Shown here: in pieces, positions 9,637-19,689 of the stretch
Position numbering within the stretch: the first letter of the stretch is position 1
Layout of the letters: each line of letters begins with the position of its first letter
NCBI GenBank assembly: GCA_011525625.1
Contig: WYAX01000006.1
Span: forward strand, 1 to 64,000
Source of the DNA: Nitrospira defluvii
GTDB lineage: Bacteria > Nitrospirota > Nitrospiria > Nitrospirales > Nitrospiraceae
DNA: 64,000 nt
Direction of reading: 5' to 3'
Notes under the pieces: generated by a model
The model's input: the letters and a program-made list of their open reading frames with translations, nothing else
What the model was told of the DNA's origin: nothing
The model's database searches: none
Program-made: the position numbers and the translations under genes

Positions 9637-10942
9637 GCGTCTGCTAACCAGCTTCCAGAACATCTTTAAGATTCCTGAGCTCCGCATGCGCGTGCTGTTC
9701 ACGCTTGGCATGCTCATTGTGTATCGAGTCGGGGCTCATATTCCGACGCCGGGGATCAACGGCGAAGCCTTGTCCGATTTTCTCCAAAAACAAGGCGGTG
9801 CCCTCCTCGGATTTCTTGATATTTTCTCCGGTGGGTCTCTGTCGCGGCTCACCATCTTTGCGCTCGGCATTATGCCGTATATCAGCGCGTCCATCATTCT
9901 GCAGCTCCTGACGGTCGTCATTCCTCATCTGTCGAAGCTTGCGAAGGAGGGCGAGCGGGGGCGAAAGAAAATCATTCAGTATACGCGCTTCGGGACTATC
10001 GTTATTGCCTTAATTCAGGGATTTGGCATTGCGGTGGGTCTTGAGCAGATGAATCAGGGGGCGTTCGTGCTGAGCCCTGGTTGGGGCTTTCGTTTTATGA
10101 CCGTGATCACCTTGTGCGCCGGCACTGGCTTCCTTATGTGGCTTGGCGAACAAATAACGGAGCGAGGGATCGGCAACGGCATCTCTTTGATCATCTTCGC
10201 GGGTATCGTAGCGCGTCTGCCTGCAGCCGTCGCTCAGACGTTTGATTTGTACAAGGTTGGGCAGTTGAGTTTCCCGTTGCTGGTTGTGCTCACGGTTGTG
10301 ATGTTTGGTGTCGTCGCAGCTATCGTGTTCCTCGAGAGCGGACGGCGTAAGGTACCTGTGCAATATGCCAAGCGTGTGATTGGTCGAAGGGTATATGGGG
10401 GCCAGAGCACCCATATACCGCTCAAGATCAACACTGCGGGCGTGATTCCTCCGATCTTTGCGTCCTCGATCATTGCGTTCCCGGCAACTATCGCGGGATT
10501 TTTTGAGACGCCATGGATCAAGGCCATTGGGTCTCAGCTGGCCCCGGGCTCTTTACTGTATACATTGATGTACGTTGGGTTGATTGTGTTCTTTTGTTTC
10601 TTCTATACGGCAGTGGTGATGAATCCTGTCGATATGGCGGATAATCTCAAGAAGTACGGCGGTTTCGTTCCAGGAATCCGACCAGGGCAACGCACGTCTG
10701 ATTATATTTACTCCGTCCTGACGAAAATCACGTTTGCCGGAGCGATTTATCTGGCTATTGTGTGCGTCATCCCGGAATTCCTGATTTACAAACTGAATAT
10801 GCCGTTTTACTTTGGAGGTACTTCTCTCTTGATCGTGATCGGCGTTGGACTCGACACCGCTCAACAGATTGAGTCCCATCTCTTAAACCGAAACTACGAC
10901 GGATTCCTCCAAAAAGGGAAACTTCGCGGTAGGACAACGTAA
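9629..10942 (+). CDS. secY: Protein translocase subunit SecY
   Basis: Core channel of the Sec translocon in the inner membrane, 437 aa with about 10 hydrophobic helices. The plug and pore region (GGSLSRLTIFALGIMPYISASII), the cytoplasmic RTSDYIYSVL loop and the C-terminal GGTSLLIVIGVGLDTAQQIESHLL are all conserved. The start is GTG 9629, inside the end of rplO. Its place at the spc/adk junction is universal. Confidence 0.97.
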   Translation: MFERLLTSFQNIFKIPELRMRVLFTLGMLIVYRVGAHIPTPGINGEALSDFLQKQGGALLGFLDIFSGGSLSRLTIFALGIMPYISASIILQLLTVVIPHLSKLAKEGERGRKKIIQYTRFGTIVIALIQGFGIAVGLEQMNQGAFVLSPGWGFRFMTVITLCAGTGFLMWLGEQITERGIGNGISLIIFAGIVARLPAAVAQTFDLYKVGQLSFPLLVVLTVVMFGVVAAIVFLESGRRKVPVQYAKRVIGRRVYGGQSTHIPLKINTAGVIPPIFASSIIAFPATIAGFFETPWIKAIGSQLAPGSLLYTLMYVGLIVFFCFFYTAVVMNPVDMADNLKKYGGFVPGIRPGQRTSDYIYSVLTKITFAGAIYLAIVCVIPEFLIYKLNMPFYFGGTSLLIVIGVGLDTAQQIESHLLNRNYDGFLQKGKLRGRTT

Positions 10943-10952
10943 GGTCATCGGT

Positions 10953-11609
10953 ATGCGAATCGTATTTCTCGGAGCACCTGGCGTAGGCAAGGGAACCCAG
11001 GCGGATCGGGTTACCGCCCAATTTGGTTGGCCCAAGATTTCCACCGGGGATCTCCTGCGTGAAGCCGTGCGCAATCAGACTGCCCTCGGCCTGGAAGCAA
11101 AGAAAAGTATGGATGCCGGAAAACTCGTTCCGGACTCGGTTGTCATCGCGATGGTTCGAGAGAAGCTACTGGACCGGTCCTGCGAGAAGGGGTTTATTCT
11201 CGACGGGTTCCCCAGGACCGTGCCGCAAGCAGAAGAGCTTGGCAGTATCTTGCGTGACAAGGGGCTTCAGTTGGATCGTGTCGTCAATTTCCGAGTCACG
11301 CGCGAGGATGTGATTAAACGGTTGAGCGGCCGAAGAAGCTGTCCAAAGTGCCAAAGCGTTTTTCACAAGCAGTTTGCCCCACCCAAAATCGACGGGCAGT
11401 GTGACCGGTGTGGATCCTCGCTCGTTCAGCGAAATGACGATAAGCCGGAAACGATTGAGGCACGGTTACAGGTCTATGATGCCCAGACGGCTCCGCTGAT
11501 AAACTACTACGAGCAGAAGGGGCGCTTGAGCCATCTTGACGGCGCTGGCGCTATGGATCAAGTCTACGGTAGACTTTCGACCTTGCTCTCCGGGCTCGTG
11601 AATCGATGA
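10953..11609 (+). CDS. adk: Adenylate kinase (zinc-type LID)
   Basis: Interconverts ATP+AMP and 2 ADP; cytosolic, 218 aa. P-loop LGAPGVGKGTQA at residues 6-17, the AMP-binding STGDLLREAV, and FILDGFPRT. The LID carries two CxxC pairs (CPKC and CDRC), so it probably binds structural zinc as in many Gram-positive enzymes. 10 nt after secY; the stop overlaps the map start (ATGA). Confidence 0.97.
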   Translation: MRIVFLGAPGVGKGTQADRVTAQFGWPKISTGDLLREAVRNQTALGLEAKKSMDAGKLVPDSVVIAMVREKLLDRSCEKGFILDGFPRTVPQAEELGSILRDKGLQLDRVVNFRVTREDVIKRLSGRRSCPKCQSVFHKQFAPPKIDGQCDRCGSSLVQRNDDKPETIEARLQVYDAQTAPLINYYEQKGRLSHLDGAGAMDQVYGRLSTLLSGLVNR

Positions 11610-12361
11610 TCGTCTTTAAAACCCCGGACGAGGTTGCCTTGATGGCACAGGCCTCGCGGGTGGTCGCTGAAGTGTTGGAGTTGTTGAAAGGAAAGGTTGT
11701 CCCGGGCATTACGACGGAAGATTTAGATCGAATGGCTGAAGAGGCTATTCGTGCGCGAGGGGCCATCCCGGCATTTAAAGGGTATCGTAACTATCCCAAG
11801 ACGCTCTGTGCCTCGGTGAATGAACAGGTCGTCCACGGGATTCCGTCGAAACGCAAACTGAAGGACGGCGATATTATTGGCTTAGACCTCGGTGCTATTG
11901 TTTCAGGTTTCTACGGAGACTCGGCCGTGACGGTGCCGGTCGGGGGGGTCGCTTCCGAGGCGCTTCGGTTAATCAAGATTACTGAAGAAGCCATGTATCG
12001 CGGGATTGCTAAAGCCGTGGTCGGCAATCGCCTTTCAGACGTGTCTCATGCTATACAGACCCACGTGGAGCAATCTGGATTCGCGGTAGTGACTGAATTT
12101 GTGGGTCATGGTATAGGAAGGCAACTTCACGAGGAACCGCAGGTGCCTAATTACGGTCGACCTGGACAGGGACCCCGTCTCCAGGTTGGCATGGTGCTCG
12201 CCATTGAACCGATGGTGAATATGGGCGGAAGTGCCGTTCGGATTTTGGAAGACCGCTGGACCGCCGTAACCGAGGACGGACGCTTGTCGGCTCATTTCGA
12301 GCATACGATCGCTATCCAACCAAGTGGCCCCGCACGAATTCTATCAGAGTTGTCACATTAA
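11606..12361 (+). CDS. map: Methionine aminopeptidase, type I
   Basis: Removes the N-terminal Met of new proteins, 251 aa. The pita-bread fold's metal ligands are visible: Asp in DIIGLDLG, Asp in FYGDSAVT, His in FVGHGIGRQLHEEP, Glu in VLAIEPMV and Glu in HFEHTIAI. CASVNEQVVHGIP is the family signature. Overlaps adk by 4 nt. Confidence 0.97.
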   Translation: MIVFKTPDEVALMAQASRVVAEVLELLKGKVVPGITTEDLDRMAEEAIRARGAIPAFKGYRNYPKTLCASVNEQVVHGIPSKRKLKDGDIIGLDLGAIVSGFYGDSAVTVPVGGVASEALRLIKITEEAMYRGIAKAVVGNRLSDVSHAIQTHVEQSGFAVVTEFVGHGIGRQLHEEPQVPNYGRPGQGPRLQVGMVLAIEPMVNMGGSAVRILEDRWTAVTEDGRLSAHFEHTIAIQPSGPARILSELSH

Positions 12362-12382
12362 GACTGGGAGGTTTGCGAATAC

Positions 12383-12601
12383 GTGCCAAAAGAAGATGTC
12401 ATAGAAGTGACCGGCACGGTAGCTGAAACGCTTCCGAACGCAATGTTTCGCGTGGAGCTGGAGCACGGGCACCGGATTTTGGCGCACATCTCGGGGAAAA
12501 TGCGCATGCATTTTATCCGTATCCTCCCAGGCGATAAGGTGACGGTGCAACTCTCGCCCTACGACTTAACGCGGGGCCGGATTACTTATCGCTTCAAGTA
12601 G
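12383..12601 (+). CDS. infA: Translation initiation factor IF-1
   Basis: IF-1, 72 aa, an OB-fold protein that occupies the 30S A site during initiation. [28 protein letters not shown] and [23 protein letters not shown] are diagnostic. The start codon is GTG with GGGAGG 16 nt upstream. Located between map and rpmJ, as is common. Confidence 0.97.
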   Translation: MPKEDVIEVTGTVAETLPNAMFRVELEHGHRILAHISGKMRMHFIRILPGDKVTVQLSPYDLTRGRITYRFK

Positions 12602-12619
12602 TGGAGAAATGGAATTGCT

Positions 12620-12733
12620 ATGAAGGTCAAGTCGTCAGTAAAGCCGATTTGTGCGAAATGTAAAGTCGTCCGAAGGCGCGGAGTGGTGCGCGTGTTATGC
12701 GCGAACCCTCGTCATAAACAACGGCAAGGATAA
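12620..12733 (+). CDS. rpmJ: 50S ribosomal protein L36
   Basis: A 37-codon frame reads [20 protein letters not shown] and ends in [11 protein letters not shown]. This is zinc-type L36 with ligands Cys11, Cys14, Cys27 and a following His. GGAGAAATGG precedes the ATG. It lies 18 nt after infA and 127 nt before rpsM, its conserved place. Confidence 0.95.
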   Translation: MKVKSSVKPICAKCKVVRRRGVVRVLCANPRHKQRQG

Positions 12734-12860
12734 CTCGGTGTGGGCTGCCTTGGCTCAAGTAGCGCCAAAAAAACGAATGCCATTCGCCGGAATACGGCCG
12801 AATGCAGCACTGAGCGAGCCAGTCTATGATGCGAGTGAGAGAAGGAATTAGGGGGTAATT

Positions 12861-13250
12861 ATGGCACGTATTGCTGGCGTGGATTTGCCAAAAGACAAGC
12901 GAATCGAAATCGGTTTGACCTACGTGTATGGCATCGGCAGAGTCGCGGCGCGGGATATTCTCAAGAAGGCCGGGGTTGATGGATCCATTCGCGTGAAAGA
13001 TGTCAGTGAAGACAAGATCGTGAAGATTCGTGAAGTCATCGACCGCGACTATCGGGTCGAAGGCGACTTGCGTAAAGAAGTATCGATGAATATCAAACGG
13101 TTGGTGGACACCGGCACGTTTCGCGGCCTCCGGCATCGTAAGGGATTGCCTGTTCGCGGACAGCGGACGAAGACGAATGCGCGCACCCGTAAGGGGAGAC
13201 GCGCCGGGGTGGGCAGCAAACCGCAAAAGTCTGCTGGATCCAGATCATAA
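12861..13250 (+). CDS. rpsM: 30S ribosomal protein S13
   Basis: S13, 129 aa, bridges the 30S head to the 50S subunit. [26 protein letters not shown], then the C-terminal [31 protein letters not shown] precedes the ATG. The 127 nt before it show no promoter I would defend. Confidence 0.98.
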   Translation: MARIAGVDLPKDKRIEIGLTYVYGIGRVAARDILKKAGVDGSIRVKDVSEDKIVKIREVIDRDYRVEGDLRKEVSMNIKRLVDTGTFRGLRHRKGLPVRGQRTKTNARTRKGRRAGVGSKPQKSAGSRS

Positions 13251-13291
13251 GAGCATAGAACGATCAGGCGCCAGGCGCTGGGGGAGAAGCT

Positions 13292-13675
13292 ATGAGTGTG
13301 AAAAAGGGGAAGAAGAAGGAACGCAAGATTGTTCAGAGCGGAGTGGCGCACGTCCAGGCATCGTTTAATAACACGATTGTGACTATTACCGATATGAGCG
13401 GCAACACGGTGGTGTGGGCCAGCTCAGGGAATCAGGGATTTAAGGGATCACGGAAGAGCACACCGTTTGCGGCTCAACGGGCTGGGGAGGCCGCGGCGAG
13501 GAAAGCGATGGAGAACGGCATGCGGCAGGTTGATGTGTATGTCAACGGCCCAGGCGCTGGACGAGAATCTGCCATTCGTTCATTGCAGAGTGCAGGTTTG
13601 CGTATCAATTTGATCCGGGATGTCACGCCGATCCCTCACAACGGTTGCCGCCCGCCGAAACGTCGGCGTGTGTAG
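13292..13675 (+). CDS. rpsK: 30S ribosomal protein S11
   Basis: S11, 127 aa, platform protein contacting mRNA at the E site. [35 protein letters not shown] and the C-terminal [18 protein letters not shown] are diagnostic. GGGGGAGAAG lies before the ATG, 41 nt after rpsM. Confidence 0.98.
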   Translation: MSVKKGKKKERKIVQSGVAHVQASFNNTIVTITDMSGNTVVWASSGNQGFKGSRKSTPFAAQRAGEAAARKAMENGMRQVDVYVNGPGAGRESAIRSLQSAGLRINLIRDVTPIPHNGCRPPKRRRV

Positions 13676-13754
13676 GCGAGCCTTTCAGCGTGAGAATATA
13701 GTCGTTACCGATTCAGTCGTACGTACGTTGTTGAGGTAGAGGAGGGGTAGTAGC

Positions 13755-14381
13755 GTGGCAAAATATAGTGGACCTGTCTGCCGCTTGTGTCGGAGAGAGG
13801 GCGAAAAGCTCTTTTTGAAGGGGTCTCGTTGCATGACCGAGAAGTGCGCCATTGAGCGCCGGAGTTATCCCCCTGGGCAGCATGGTCAAGCTCGTCAGCG
13901 GACATCCGACTACAGTCTGCAGTTACGCGAGAAACAGAAACTTAAAAGAATTTATGGGCTTCAAGAGTGCCAATTCCGAGGGATCTTTGAACGAGCCGAG
14001 CGTCAGGCTGGGGTCACCGGTGATACGCTGTTGCGTTTGCTCGAGTGCCGTTTGGACAATGTCGTCTATCGACTTGGGTTTGGTGCCTCAAGAAAAGAGG
14101 CTAGGCAATTGGTGAATCACGGCCACCTGATGCTCAATGGGAGAAAGGTGAAGGCCCCCGGTGCTCTCGTGAAAGCCGGGGATTCGATTGAAGTTCGACA
14201 GAAGAGCCGGGAGTTGCTCCCTATTCAGGGCGCATTGGCAGCCGTTGATGGCCGTGGTATTCCGGAATGGCTCGAGTTGGACAGGGCAGCATGTAAGGGG
14301 ACCATCCGGTCCTTGCCCACCAAGGAGCACATCGTGTTGCCGGTCAACGAGCAGATGGTCGTTGAGCTGTACTCACGCTAG
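13755..14381 (+). CDS. rpsD: 30S ribosomal protein S4
   Basis: S4, 208 aa, primary 16S rRNA binder and alpha-operon repressor in E. coli. Starts at GTG 13755 (MAKYSGPVCRLCRREGEKLFLKG), with CRLC and later Cys pairs typical of the zinc-binding form. The S4 RNA-binding domain (LDNVVYRLGFGASRKEARQLVNHGH) lies at about residues 97-160. Confidence 0.97.
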   Translation: MAKYSGPVCRLCRREGEKLFLKGSRCMTEKCAIERRSYPPGQHGQARQRTSDYSLQLREKQKLKRIYGLQECQFRGIFERAERQAGVTGDTLLRLLECRLDNVVYRLGFGASRKEARQLVNHGHLMLNGRKVKAPGALVKAGDSIEVRQKSRELLPIQGALAAVDGRGIPEWLELDRAACKGTIRSLPTKEHIVLPVNEQMVVELYSR

Positions 14382-14464
14382 GAACCCATGGCGGGGAGCC
14401 TGCCGGCTTCCGCCACCATGGCTGAGCGATATATGGGCACACACGAGTTAATGAAGGGGGAGTC

Positions 14465-15466
14465 ATGATTAAAGCGATGAAAGACTTTCAGATCCCCATG
14501 CGGGTGGAAGTCGATAAGGACACTCTTTCCCCGACATTCGGCAGATTTACGACCGAGGCATTTGAGCGAGGATTTGGCACAACGGTAGGGAATTCTTTGC
14601 GCCGTGTGTTGTTGTCTTCCTTGACGGGGGCTGCAGTCACGACCGTCAAGATTGAGGGAGTGTTACACGAATTCTCCACGATTCCGGGAGTCACAGAAGA
14701 CGTCACGACCATTATTCTGAATGTGAAAAGCCTTCGGTTGGCCTTGCAAGGTGACAAGCCGAAGACGATTCGCTTGAAGAAGAAAGGCCCAGGAGAAGCG
14801 AAAGGCTCTGATATCACTCATGACGGAGATGTCACGATCCTCACGCCCGATCTGCACATCGCGACGCTGGACAAGGATGCTGCGCTTGATATGGAAATGA
14901 CCATTAAGCATGGCCGAGGATTCGTGCCCGCAGAGCGGAATAAGGAAGAAGGGCTGCCGATTGGCGTGATTGCCATCGATTCAATTTTTTCTCCCATCAA
15001 GCGGGTCAATTTTCATGTCGAGAATGCCCGCGTCGGTCGAATGACCGACTATGACAAGCTGACCCTTGAGATTTGGACCGATGGCACCATTTCCCCGCGC
15101 GATGCGTTGTCCAATGCGGCGGGGATTCTTCGTGAACATCTCGATATCTTCATTAATCCTGAGGAACGGACCGATGCCAAGCCCGCAGTGGGTGGTGAAG
15201 ATCTGTCCGATGAGGTGAATAAGAATCTCTATCGTAGCGTGAACGAACTCGAATTGTCCGTTCGCGCGGCCAACTGTCTGAAGAACGCCAATATCAAAAC
15301 CATTGCCGATTTGGTTCAGAAGACTGAAGCCGAAATGTTGAAGACGAAGAATTTCGGGAAAAAGTCCCTCAATGAAATCAAGGAAATCCTGACTGAAATG
15401 GGACTGAGCCTTGGAATGAAAGTCGACGCCTTGCCGTCCGGCGATGCGGGCGTGCGTTCAGAGTAA
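14465..15466 (+). CDS. rpoA: RNA polymerase alpha subunit
   Basis: Alpha subunit, 333 aa, nucleates RNA polymerase assembly. The NTD has [18 protein letters not shown] and [19 protein letters not shown]; the CTD ([21 protein letters not shown] to [13 protein letters not shown]) is the HhH module that touches UP elements and activators. GAAGGGGGAG lies upstream of the ATG. Confidence 0.98.
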   Translation: MIKAMKDFQIPMRVEVDKDTLSPTFGRFTTEAFERGFGTTVGNSLRRVLLSSLTGAAVTTVKIEGVLHEFSTIPGVTEDVTTIILNVKSLRLALQGDKPKTIRLKKKGPGEAKGSDITHDGDVTILTPDLHIATLDKDAALDMEMTIKHGRGFVPAERNKEEGLPIGVIAIDSIFSPIKRVNFHVENARVGRMTDYDKLTLEIWTDGTISPRDALSNAAGILREHLDIFINPEERTDAKPAVGGEDLSDEVNKNLYRSVNELELSVRAANCLKNANIKTIADLVQKTEAEMLKTKNFGKKSLNEIKEILTEMGLSLGMKVDALPSGDAGVRSE

Positions 15467-15484
15467 GAAAGGAACAGGACTACC

Positions 15485-15931
15485 GTGCGCCACAAAAAGA
15501 AGGGTCGACAGCTCGGACGTCAAACCAAACACCGATGGGCTCTGTTCCGGAGTCTTGTGACCTCGCTGTTGGAGCAAGAGCGAATCGAAACCACGGAAGC
15601 AAAGGCCAAAGAAATTCGTGGATTCACCGATCGTATGATTTCGCTTGGCAAAGAGGGAAGTTTGCCTGCTCGCCGGCGCGCTCTCAGCTTTTTGCGCAGT
15701 AAGGCTGTGGTGTCGAAGTTGTTTAGCGATGTCGCGTCGCGATTCCGCGATCGCCCAGGTGGCTACACGCGAATCATCAGGACGCGTCGTCGGATCGGGG
15801 ATGCAGCGGAAATGGTGGCCATTGAGTTGGTGACCAGGGCGGAAAATCCGAAATCCGTGCCGTCCACCGAGGTTGCCACGACAGAGAAAAAAGAGACGAT
15901 CGACAAGTCGTCGGCACCCGCAGAAAGCTAA
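15485..15931 (+). CDS. rplQ: 50S ribosomal protein L17 with C-terminal tail
   Basis: L17 near the tunnel exit. GTG start; [28 protein letters not shown] and [25 protein letters not shown] define the family. At 148 aa it is about 25 residues longer than the usual core; the extra part is a Ser/Thr/Lys/Glu-rich tail without recognisable fold. Last gene of the alpha block. Confidence 0.96.
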   Translation: MRHKKKGRQLGRQTKHRWALFRSLVTSLLEQERIETTEAKAKEIRGFTDRMISLGKEGSLPARRRALSFLRSKAVVSKLFSDVASRFRDRPGGYTRIIRTRRRIGDAAEMVAIELVTRAENPKSVPSTEVATTEKKETIDKSSAPAES

Positions 15932-15940
15932 ACGTACTTA

Positions 15941-15971
15941 GGCCACGGCGGCGCTCGAAGTCGCCGTGGCC
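15941..15971 (+). terminator. Hairpin closing the ribosomal super-operon
   Basis: An inverted repeat GGCCACGGCG / CGCCGTGGCC at 15941-15950 and 15962-15971, just after rplQ. The stem is 10 bp and GC-rich, but the sequence after it is only moderately T-rich, so termination may be partial or Rho-assisted. Confidence 0.6.
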
Positions 15972-16120
15972 CATGATCCCTTCCGTTCTTTTCTCCCTCG
16001 CACTGCAATCATTTTCCCCGCTAAGTGTCAGGTGGTTGGTTTACTTGGCCTTCCCGGAATGCTACTATCATGCCACCAGGCGCTCGACTGGGAAGCTCTT
16101 TAAATTATGGGCTTTTTTCG

Positions 16121-16693
16121 ATGTGGGAACGTTGGCTTCGACGAGGTCTCCTCACACTCAGTGTGGTGCTGGCGGCATTTCTCGGGTTTCTGCTCATCAC
16201 ACGCTCAAACCCTGGTGCATCGTCGCGCTCAGTCACCCCAGTAGGTAATGAGGCCGCTGACGCTAGAATTCAGGATTTTACCTTTACCCAGACTAAAGGC
16301 GACCTTGTGCAATGGAAAGTGCAGGCTGAACAGGCGCGCCTGTACGAAAAGGAGAGCAGGGCGGTTCTCAGCAATGTGCACATCACGCTGTATGGCCTCC
16401 AAGGGAAAGAGTTGACCTTGTCGGGCGACGAAGGCACCCTAGATACTCAAAGTAAGAACTTTCAGCTCTCGAACAAAACCACTCCGATTGTGGTTGAAAT
16501 GCAAAGTGGCTATACCATTCAGACAAATCATCTTGCGTGGACGGATGCGCGGCATGAAATCCAGACTCCAGACCATGTCACAATTCAAGGGCATGGATTG
16601 CAAGTTACGGGCAGAGGATTATTGGGGAAAATGGACACGGAGGAATTCCAGGTCTTGGATGATGTACGCGTGGATGTGGTGCCTGCTTCTTAG
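16121..16693 (+). CDS. lptC: LPS export protein LptC
   Basis: Single-pass inner-membrane protein that hands lipopolysaccharide from LptB2FG to LptA. One N-terminal membrane helix (LLTLSVVLAAFLGFLLIT) is followed by an LptC beta-jellyroll (IQDFTFTQTKGDLVQWKVQAEQARLY, then DEGTLDTQSKNFQLSN). The frame is open from 16025, but ATG 16121 places the helix at residues 8-25 and gives a normal 190 aa length. No strong Shine-Dalgarno is seen. Overlaps lptA. Confidence 0.85.
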   Translation: MWERWLRRGLLTLSVVLAAFLGFLLITRSNPGASSRSVTPVGNEAADARIQDFTFTQTKGDLVQWKVQAEQARLYEKESRAVLSNVHITLYGLQGKELTLSGDEGTLDTQSKNFQLSNKTTPIVVEMQSGYTIQTNHLAWTDARHEIQTPDHVTIQGHGLQVTGRGLLGKMDTEEFQVLDDVRVDVVPAS

Positions 16694-17267
16694 CGGCGGA
16701 ATCGTCGTTCCGCCGGTGCATGGCGCCGACACGCGACCATCCCAAGAGCCTGCGACTAACGCCGCCCCCACGACAATCACGTCTCGAACCATGACCGTCA
16801 GCAATCAAGAAAATACGGCGATTTTTGATGGGTCCGTGGTTTTGACTCGGGGCCGGCTGGTCGTGCATTCCGATCACATGGTGGTATCGTTTCATCCCAG
16901 CCGGAATGGTGCCGAAAGCAAAAGAACTGCGGGTGCAACGAGTGCAAATCCGCCGACCAGCGCGCGTGTCACTGGCCAAGACCAGAAAGATCGGGACACC
17001 GCCCCGGCCGTGTCGGAGCGCAGTATTCGAATGGTCGAAGCCACGGGGCGGGTCACCATCCAAAAAGAAGATGGCCACGCGACGTGCCAAAGAGCTGTGT
17101 ACTACGAAGATCAGAAGAAGATTGTCCTGACGGGTGATCCTGTCGCCTGGCAGAAGGGGACTCGTGTTTCAGGGAAGCAGATCATCATGTTCCTGGATGA
17201 AGATCGCAGCGTCGTCGAGGGCGACTCCCGTGTGATTATCGACGGCGAAGGCGGGGGCAAACGGTGA
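16659..17267 (+). CDS. lptA: Lipopolysaccharide transport periplasmic protein LptA
   Basis: OstA-fold protein that forms the periplasmic LPS bridge. A signal peptide ([21 protein letters not shown]) is followed by the OstA repeats: [33 protein letters not shown] and [13 protein letters not shown]. The frame opens at 16488, but the signal peptide places the start at ATG 16659 or 16662, inside the 3' end of lptC. The stop overlaps lptB by 4 nt. A central 45-residue low-complexity insert (about residues 90-125) is unusual. Confidence 0.88.
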   Translation: MMYAWMWCLLLSGGIVVPPVHGADTRPSQEPATNAAPTTITSRTMTVSNQENTAIFDGSVVLTRGRLVVHSDHMVVSFHPSRNGAESKRTAGATSANPPTSARVTGQDQKDRDTAPAVSERSIRMVEATGRVTIQKEDGHATCQRAVYYEDQKKIVLTGDPVAWQKGTRVSGKQIIMFLDEDRSVVEGDSRVIIDGEGGGKR

Positions 17268-18049
17268 TCGACACGAAGGCTGTGAATCACTTCTCGGGGG
17301 GCACGGGTACTGTTTCCGCCGGAGTGCAGGAGCGACTGGCGGCCAGCGGGCTCGTGAAGAGTTTTCGCGGACGAAAAGTCGTCAAAGGAGTCTCGCTCGA
17401 CGTACAGGCCGGTGAGGTGGTCGGACTGCTTGGACCGAACGGCGCGGGAAAGACCACGATCTTCGATATGATGGTGGGCCTGTGTCAACCGGATGAGGGG
17501 ACCATCGCCTTAAGCGGGAGCGAGATTACCGATTTGCCGATGTATCGACGAGCCAGGCGGGGAATCGGCTACCTCCCGCAAGAGTCCTCGGTGTTTCGTC
17601 GGTTGTCGGTGGAACATAATATCCTTGCGATTCTCGAGATGCTGGGATATTCGAGAAGTGAGCGAGCGGAGCGGGTAGAAACGTTGCTGAAAGAGCTAGA
17701 TTTGGTGCATATTCGGAAAAGTAAGGCCTATGCGTTGTCCGGCGGCGAGCGCCGACGCCTTGAGATCACACGAGCGCTGGCAACCAATCCGTCCTTCATG
17801 CTGTTAGATGAACCCTTTGCCGGCATTGACCCCATTGCCGTGGCCGATATTCAGCAGATCATTATCAGGCTGAAACAACGCCACATCGGCGTGTTAATTA
17901 CAGACCACAATGTGAGGGAAACCTTGTCGATTACTGATCGTGCCTACATCATCAATGAAGGCACGATTCTGGAGGCCGGCCCTCCCGGGGTGATTGAGAA
18001 AAGCGAAATGGCCAGGGCTGTATATCTAGGCGAGGGATTTCGCCTCTAG
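17264..18049 (+). CDS. lptB: LPS export ABC transporter ATPase LptB
   Basis: ATPase that powers LPS extraction. Walker [17 protein letters not shown], the ABC signature [17 protein letters not shown], Walker [14 protein letters not shown] and the switch His in [11 protein letters not shown] are all present. At 261 aa it has about 20 residues more than usual at the N-terminus. GTG start overlaps the lptA stop (GTGA). Followed by rpoN 21 nt downstream, a widely conserved arrangement. Confidence 0.97.
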   Translation: MIDTKAVNHFSGGTGTVSAGVQERLAASGLVKSFRGRKVVKGVSLDVQAGEVVGLLGPNGAGKTTIFDMMVGLCQPDEGTIALSGSEITDLPMYRRARRGIGYLPQESSVFRRLSVEHNILAILEMLGYSRSERAERVETLLKELDLVHIRKSKAYALSGGERRRLEITRALATNPSFMLLDEPFAGIDPIAVADIQQIIIRLKQRHIGVLITDHNVRETLSITDRAYIINEGTILEAGPPGVIEKSEMARAVYLGEGFRL

Positions 18050-18070
18050 CAGGCAGGGAGCGAGTGTGCG

Positions 18071-19588
18071 ATGAAGCTGCGACTGGATCTTCGGCTCAGT
18101 CAAAAACTCATTATGACGCCGCAATTGCAGCAGGCGATCAAGCTGCTGCAATTATCGCGTTTGGAGCTTCAGCAAAGCCTGCAGCAGCACCTCATGGAAA
18201 ATCCCCTGCTGGATGAATTGGTCCCAGAGACTGAGGAGGCCGAAGAAACGGCAACGACGGAGCGTGAACAACCCGACACGACAACCACCGTGTCCGGTGA
18301 AGCCCGTGGGGAAGCGGATGACAAGCCTGCCGAGAGCGGGGAGAACGCGGAAGAGTTTTCGGCATCGAGTTGGGAGGATTACTTCGACACGGACATGCGT
18401 CGAGGAGAGACCGAATACAGCTCCTCGTCCAAGGAGGAGTTTCCGTCCTATGAGCACACCGTCGCGAAATCCACCTCGTTGGAAGATCATCTCGTCTGGC
18501 AATTGTCCCTGTCGGGTTTGCCCGATCGGGAGAAGGCAATCGGACGTCTCATCATTGGGAATCTTGACGATGACGGGTATCTGCGGATGCCGATGGAAGA
18601 GCTGGTTGCGGGGACCGAGTACTCCGTGGCGGAAGCGGAGTCGGTACTGCAGGACGTTCAGGGATTTGATCCGAACGGCGTGGCGGCGAGAGACCTGTCC
18701 GAGTGCCTGTTGCTCCAATTAAAGTTCTTGGGACGAAGCCACATCGGCTCGCTGGGCGCCAGGCCTGGCGTGCTGAAAGGGTCGGTGCTTGAGGCGATCG
18801 TGCTCCACCACCTCAAGGATTTGGAGAAAAAACAATATAGTCGGATCGCCAAGACGTTGAATATCTCCGTCGAGGATGTGTTCGAAGCCACCCGAATTAT
18901 CGAGGGACTTGAACCGAAGCCGGGGCGTCCGTTTTCCAATACCCAGAACTATGCCATTGTGCCGGACGTGTTCGTCGTCAAGAACGAAGGGGTGTGGGAA
19001 GTGTTGCTCAATGACGACGGTCTCCCACGCATGCGCATCAGTCCCTATTATAAGCAGCTGATGGCATCAGGGCAGTCCGGGTCGGCGGAGACTAAGGCCT
19101 ATTTGGATGATAAGCTGCGCGCGGCTCAATGGGTGATCAGGAGCATCGAGCAGCGCAATAAAACTATCGTCAAGGTCGTCTCCAGTATTGTGAAATTTCA
19201 AGAAGGATTCTTCGAGCAGGGGATCCAGCATCTGAAACCGCTCGTGTTGAAGCAGGTGGCGGAAGACATCGGCATGCACGAGTCGACCATCAGTCGGGTC
19301 ACGGCGAATAAGTATATGTATTGTCCCCAGGGAATGTTGGAACTGAAGTTTTTTTTCAATGCCGGATTGCAGCGGGCGGACCAGCCGACGGATATGTTGT
19401 CGTCGCTCACGGTGCGGGAGATGATTCGACAGATGGTGGCGGCGGAAGATGCGCGTAAGCCGCTGAAGGATGAAGAGATCGCCGCGAAACTGCGCACGCA
19501 GCAGGTATTGATCGCCCGTCGGACCGTCGCCAAGTATCGTGCAGAAGACAATATCCCTTCCGCGACACAACGACGGAAATTCTTCTGA
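18071..19588 (+). CDS. rpoN: RNA polymerase sigma-54 factor
   Basis: Sigma-54, 505 aa. Region I is glutamine-rich (LRLSQKLIMTPQLQQAIKLLQLSRLELQQ), region II is acidic (about residues 50-120), and the core-binding region follows. The HTH (DIGMHESTISRVTANKYMYCPQG) and the RpoN box near the C-terminus (ARRTVAKYRAEDNIPSATQRRK) are intact. It needs bEBP activators, none of which is encoded in this window. No clear -24/-12 promoter was found upstream of the nitrogen genes here. Confidence 0.97.
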   Translation: MKLRLDLRLSQKLIMTPQLQQAIKLLQLSRLELQQSLQQHLMENPLLDELVPETEEAEETATTEREQPDTTTTVSGEARGEADDKPAESGENAEEFSASSWEDYFDTDMRRGETEYSSSSKEEFPSYEHTVAKSTSLEDHLVWQLSLSGLPDREKAIGRLIIGNLDDDGYLRMPMEELVAGTEYSVAEAESVLQDVQGFDPNGVAARDLSECLLLQLKFLGRSHIGSLGARPGVLKGSVLEAIVLHHLKDLEKKQYSRIAKTLNISVEDVFEATRIIEGLEPKPGRPFSNTQNYAIVPDVFVVKNEGVWEVLLNDDGLPRMRISPYYKQLMASGQSGSAETKAYLDDKLRAAQWVIRSIEQRNKTIVKVVSSIVKFQEGFFEQGIQHLKPLVLKQVAEDIGMHESTISRVTANKYMYCPQGMLELKFFFNAGLQRADQPTDMLSSLTVREMIRQMVAAEDARKPLKDEEIAAKLRTQQVLIARRTVAKYRAEDNIPSATQRRKFF

Positions 19589-19647
19589 TCGGCTCGACGA
19601 GGGATCCTGCGGAGGCAGCTCCGTAACGGGATAATGTTGCGACGGGC

Positions 19648-19668
19648 GCCGGCACGGGGAGTGCCGGC
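19648..19668 (+). repeat. GC-rich hairpin in the rpoN-hpf gap
   Basis: GCCGGCAC at 19648-19655 and GTGCCGGC at 19661-19668 form an 8 bp perfect stem with a 5 nt loop, 21 nt before hpf. No T-tract follows, so it is not a standard terminator; it may stabilise the hpf 5' end. Confidence 0.5.
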
Positions 19669-19689
19669 GGCCCGAGAAACGAGGATGGC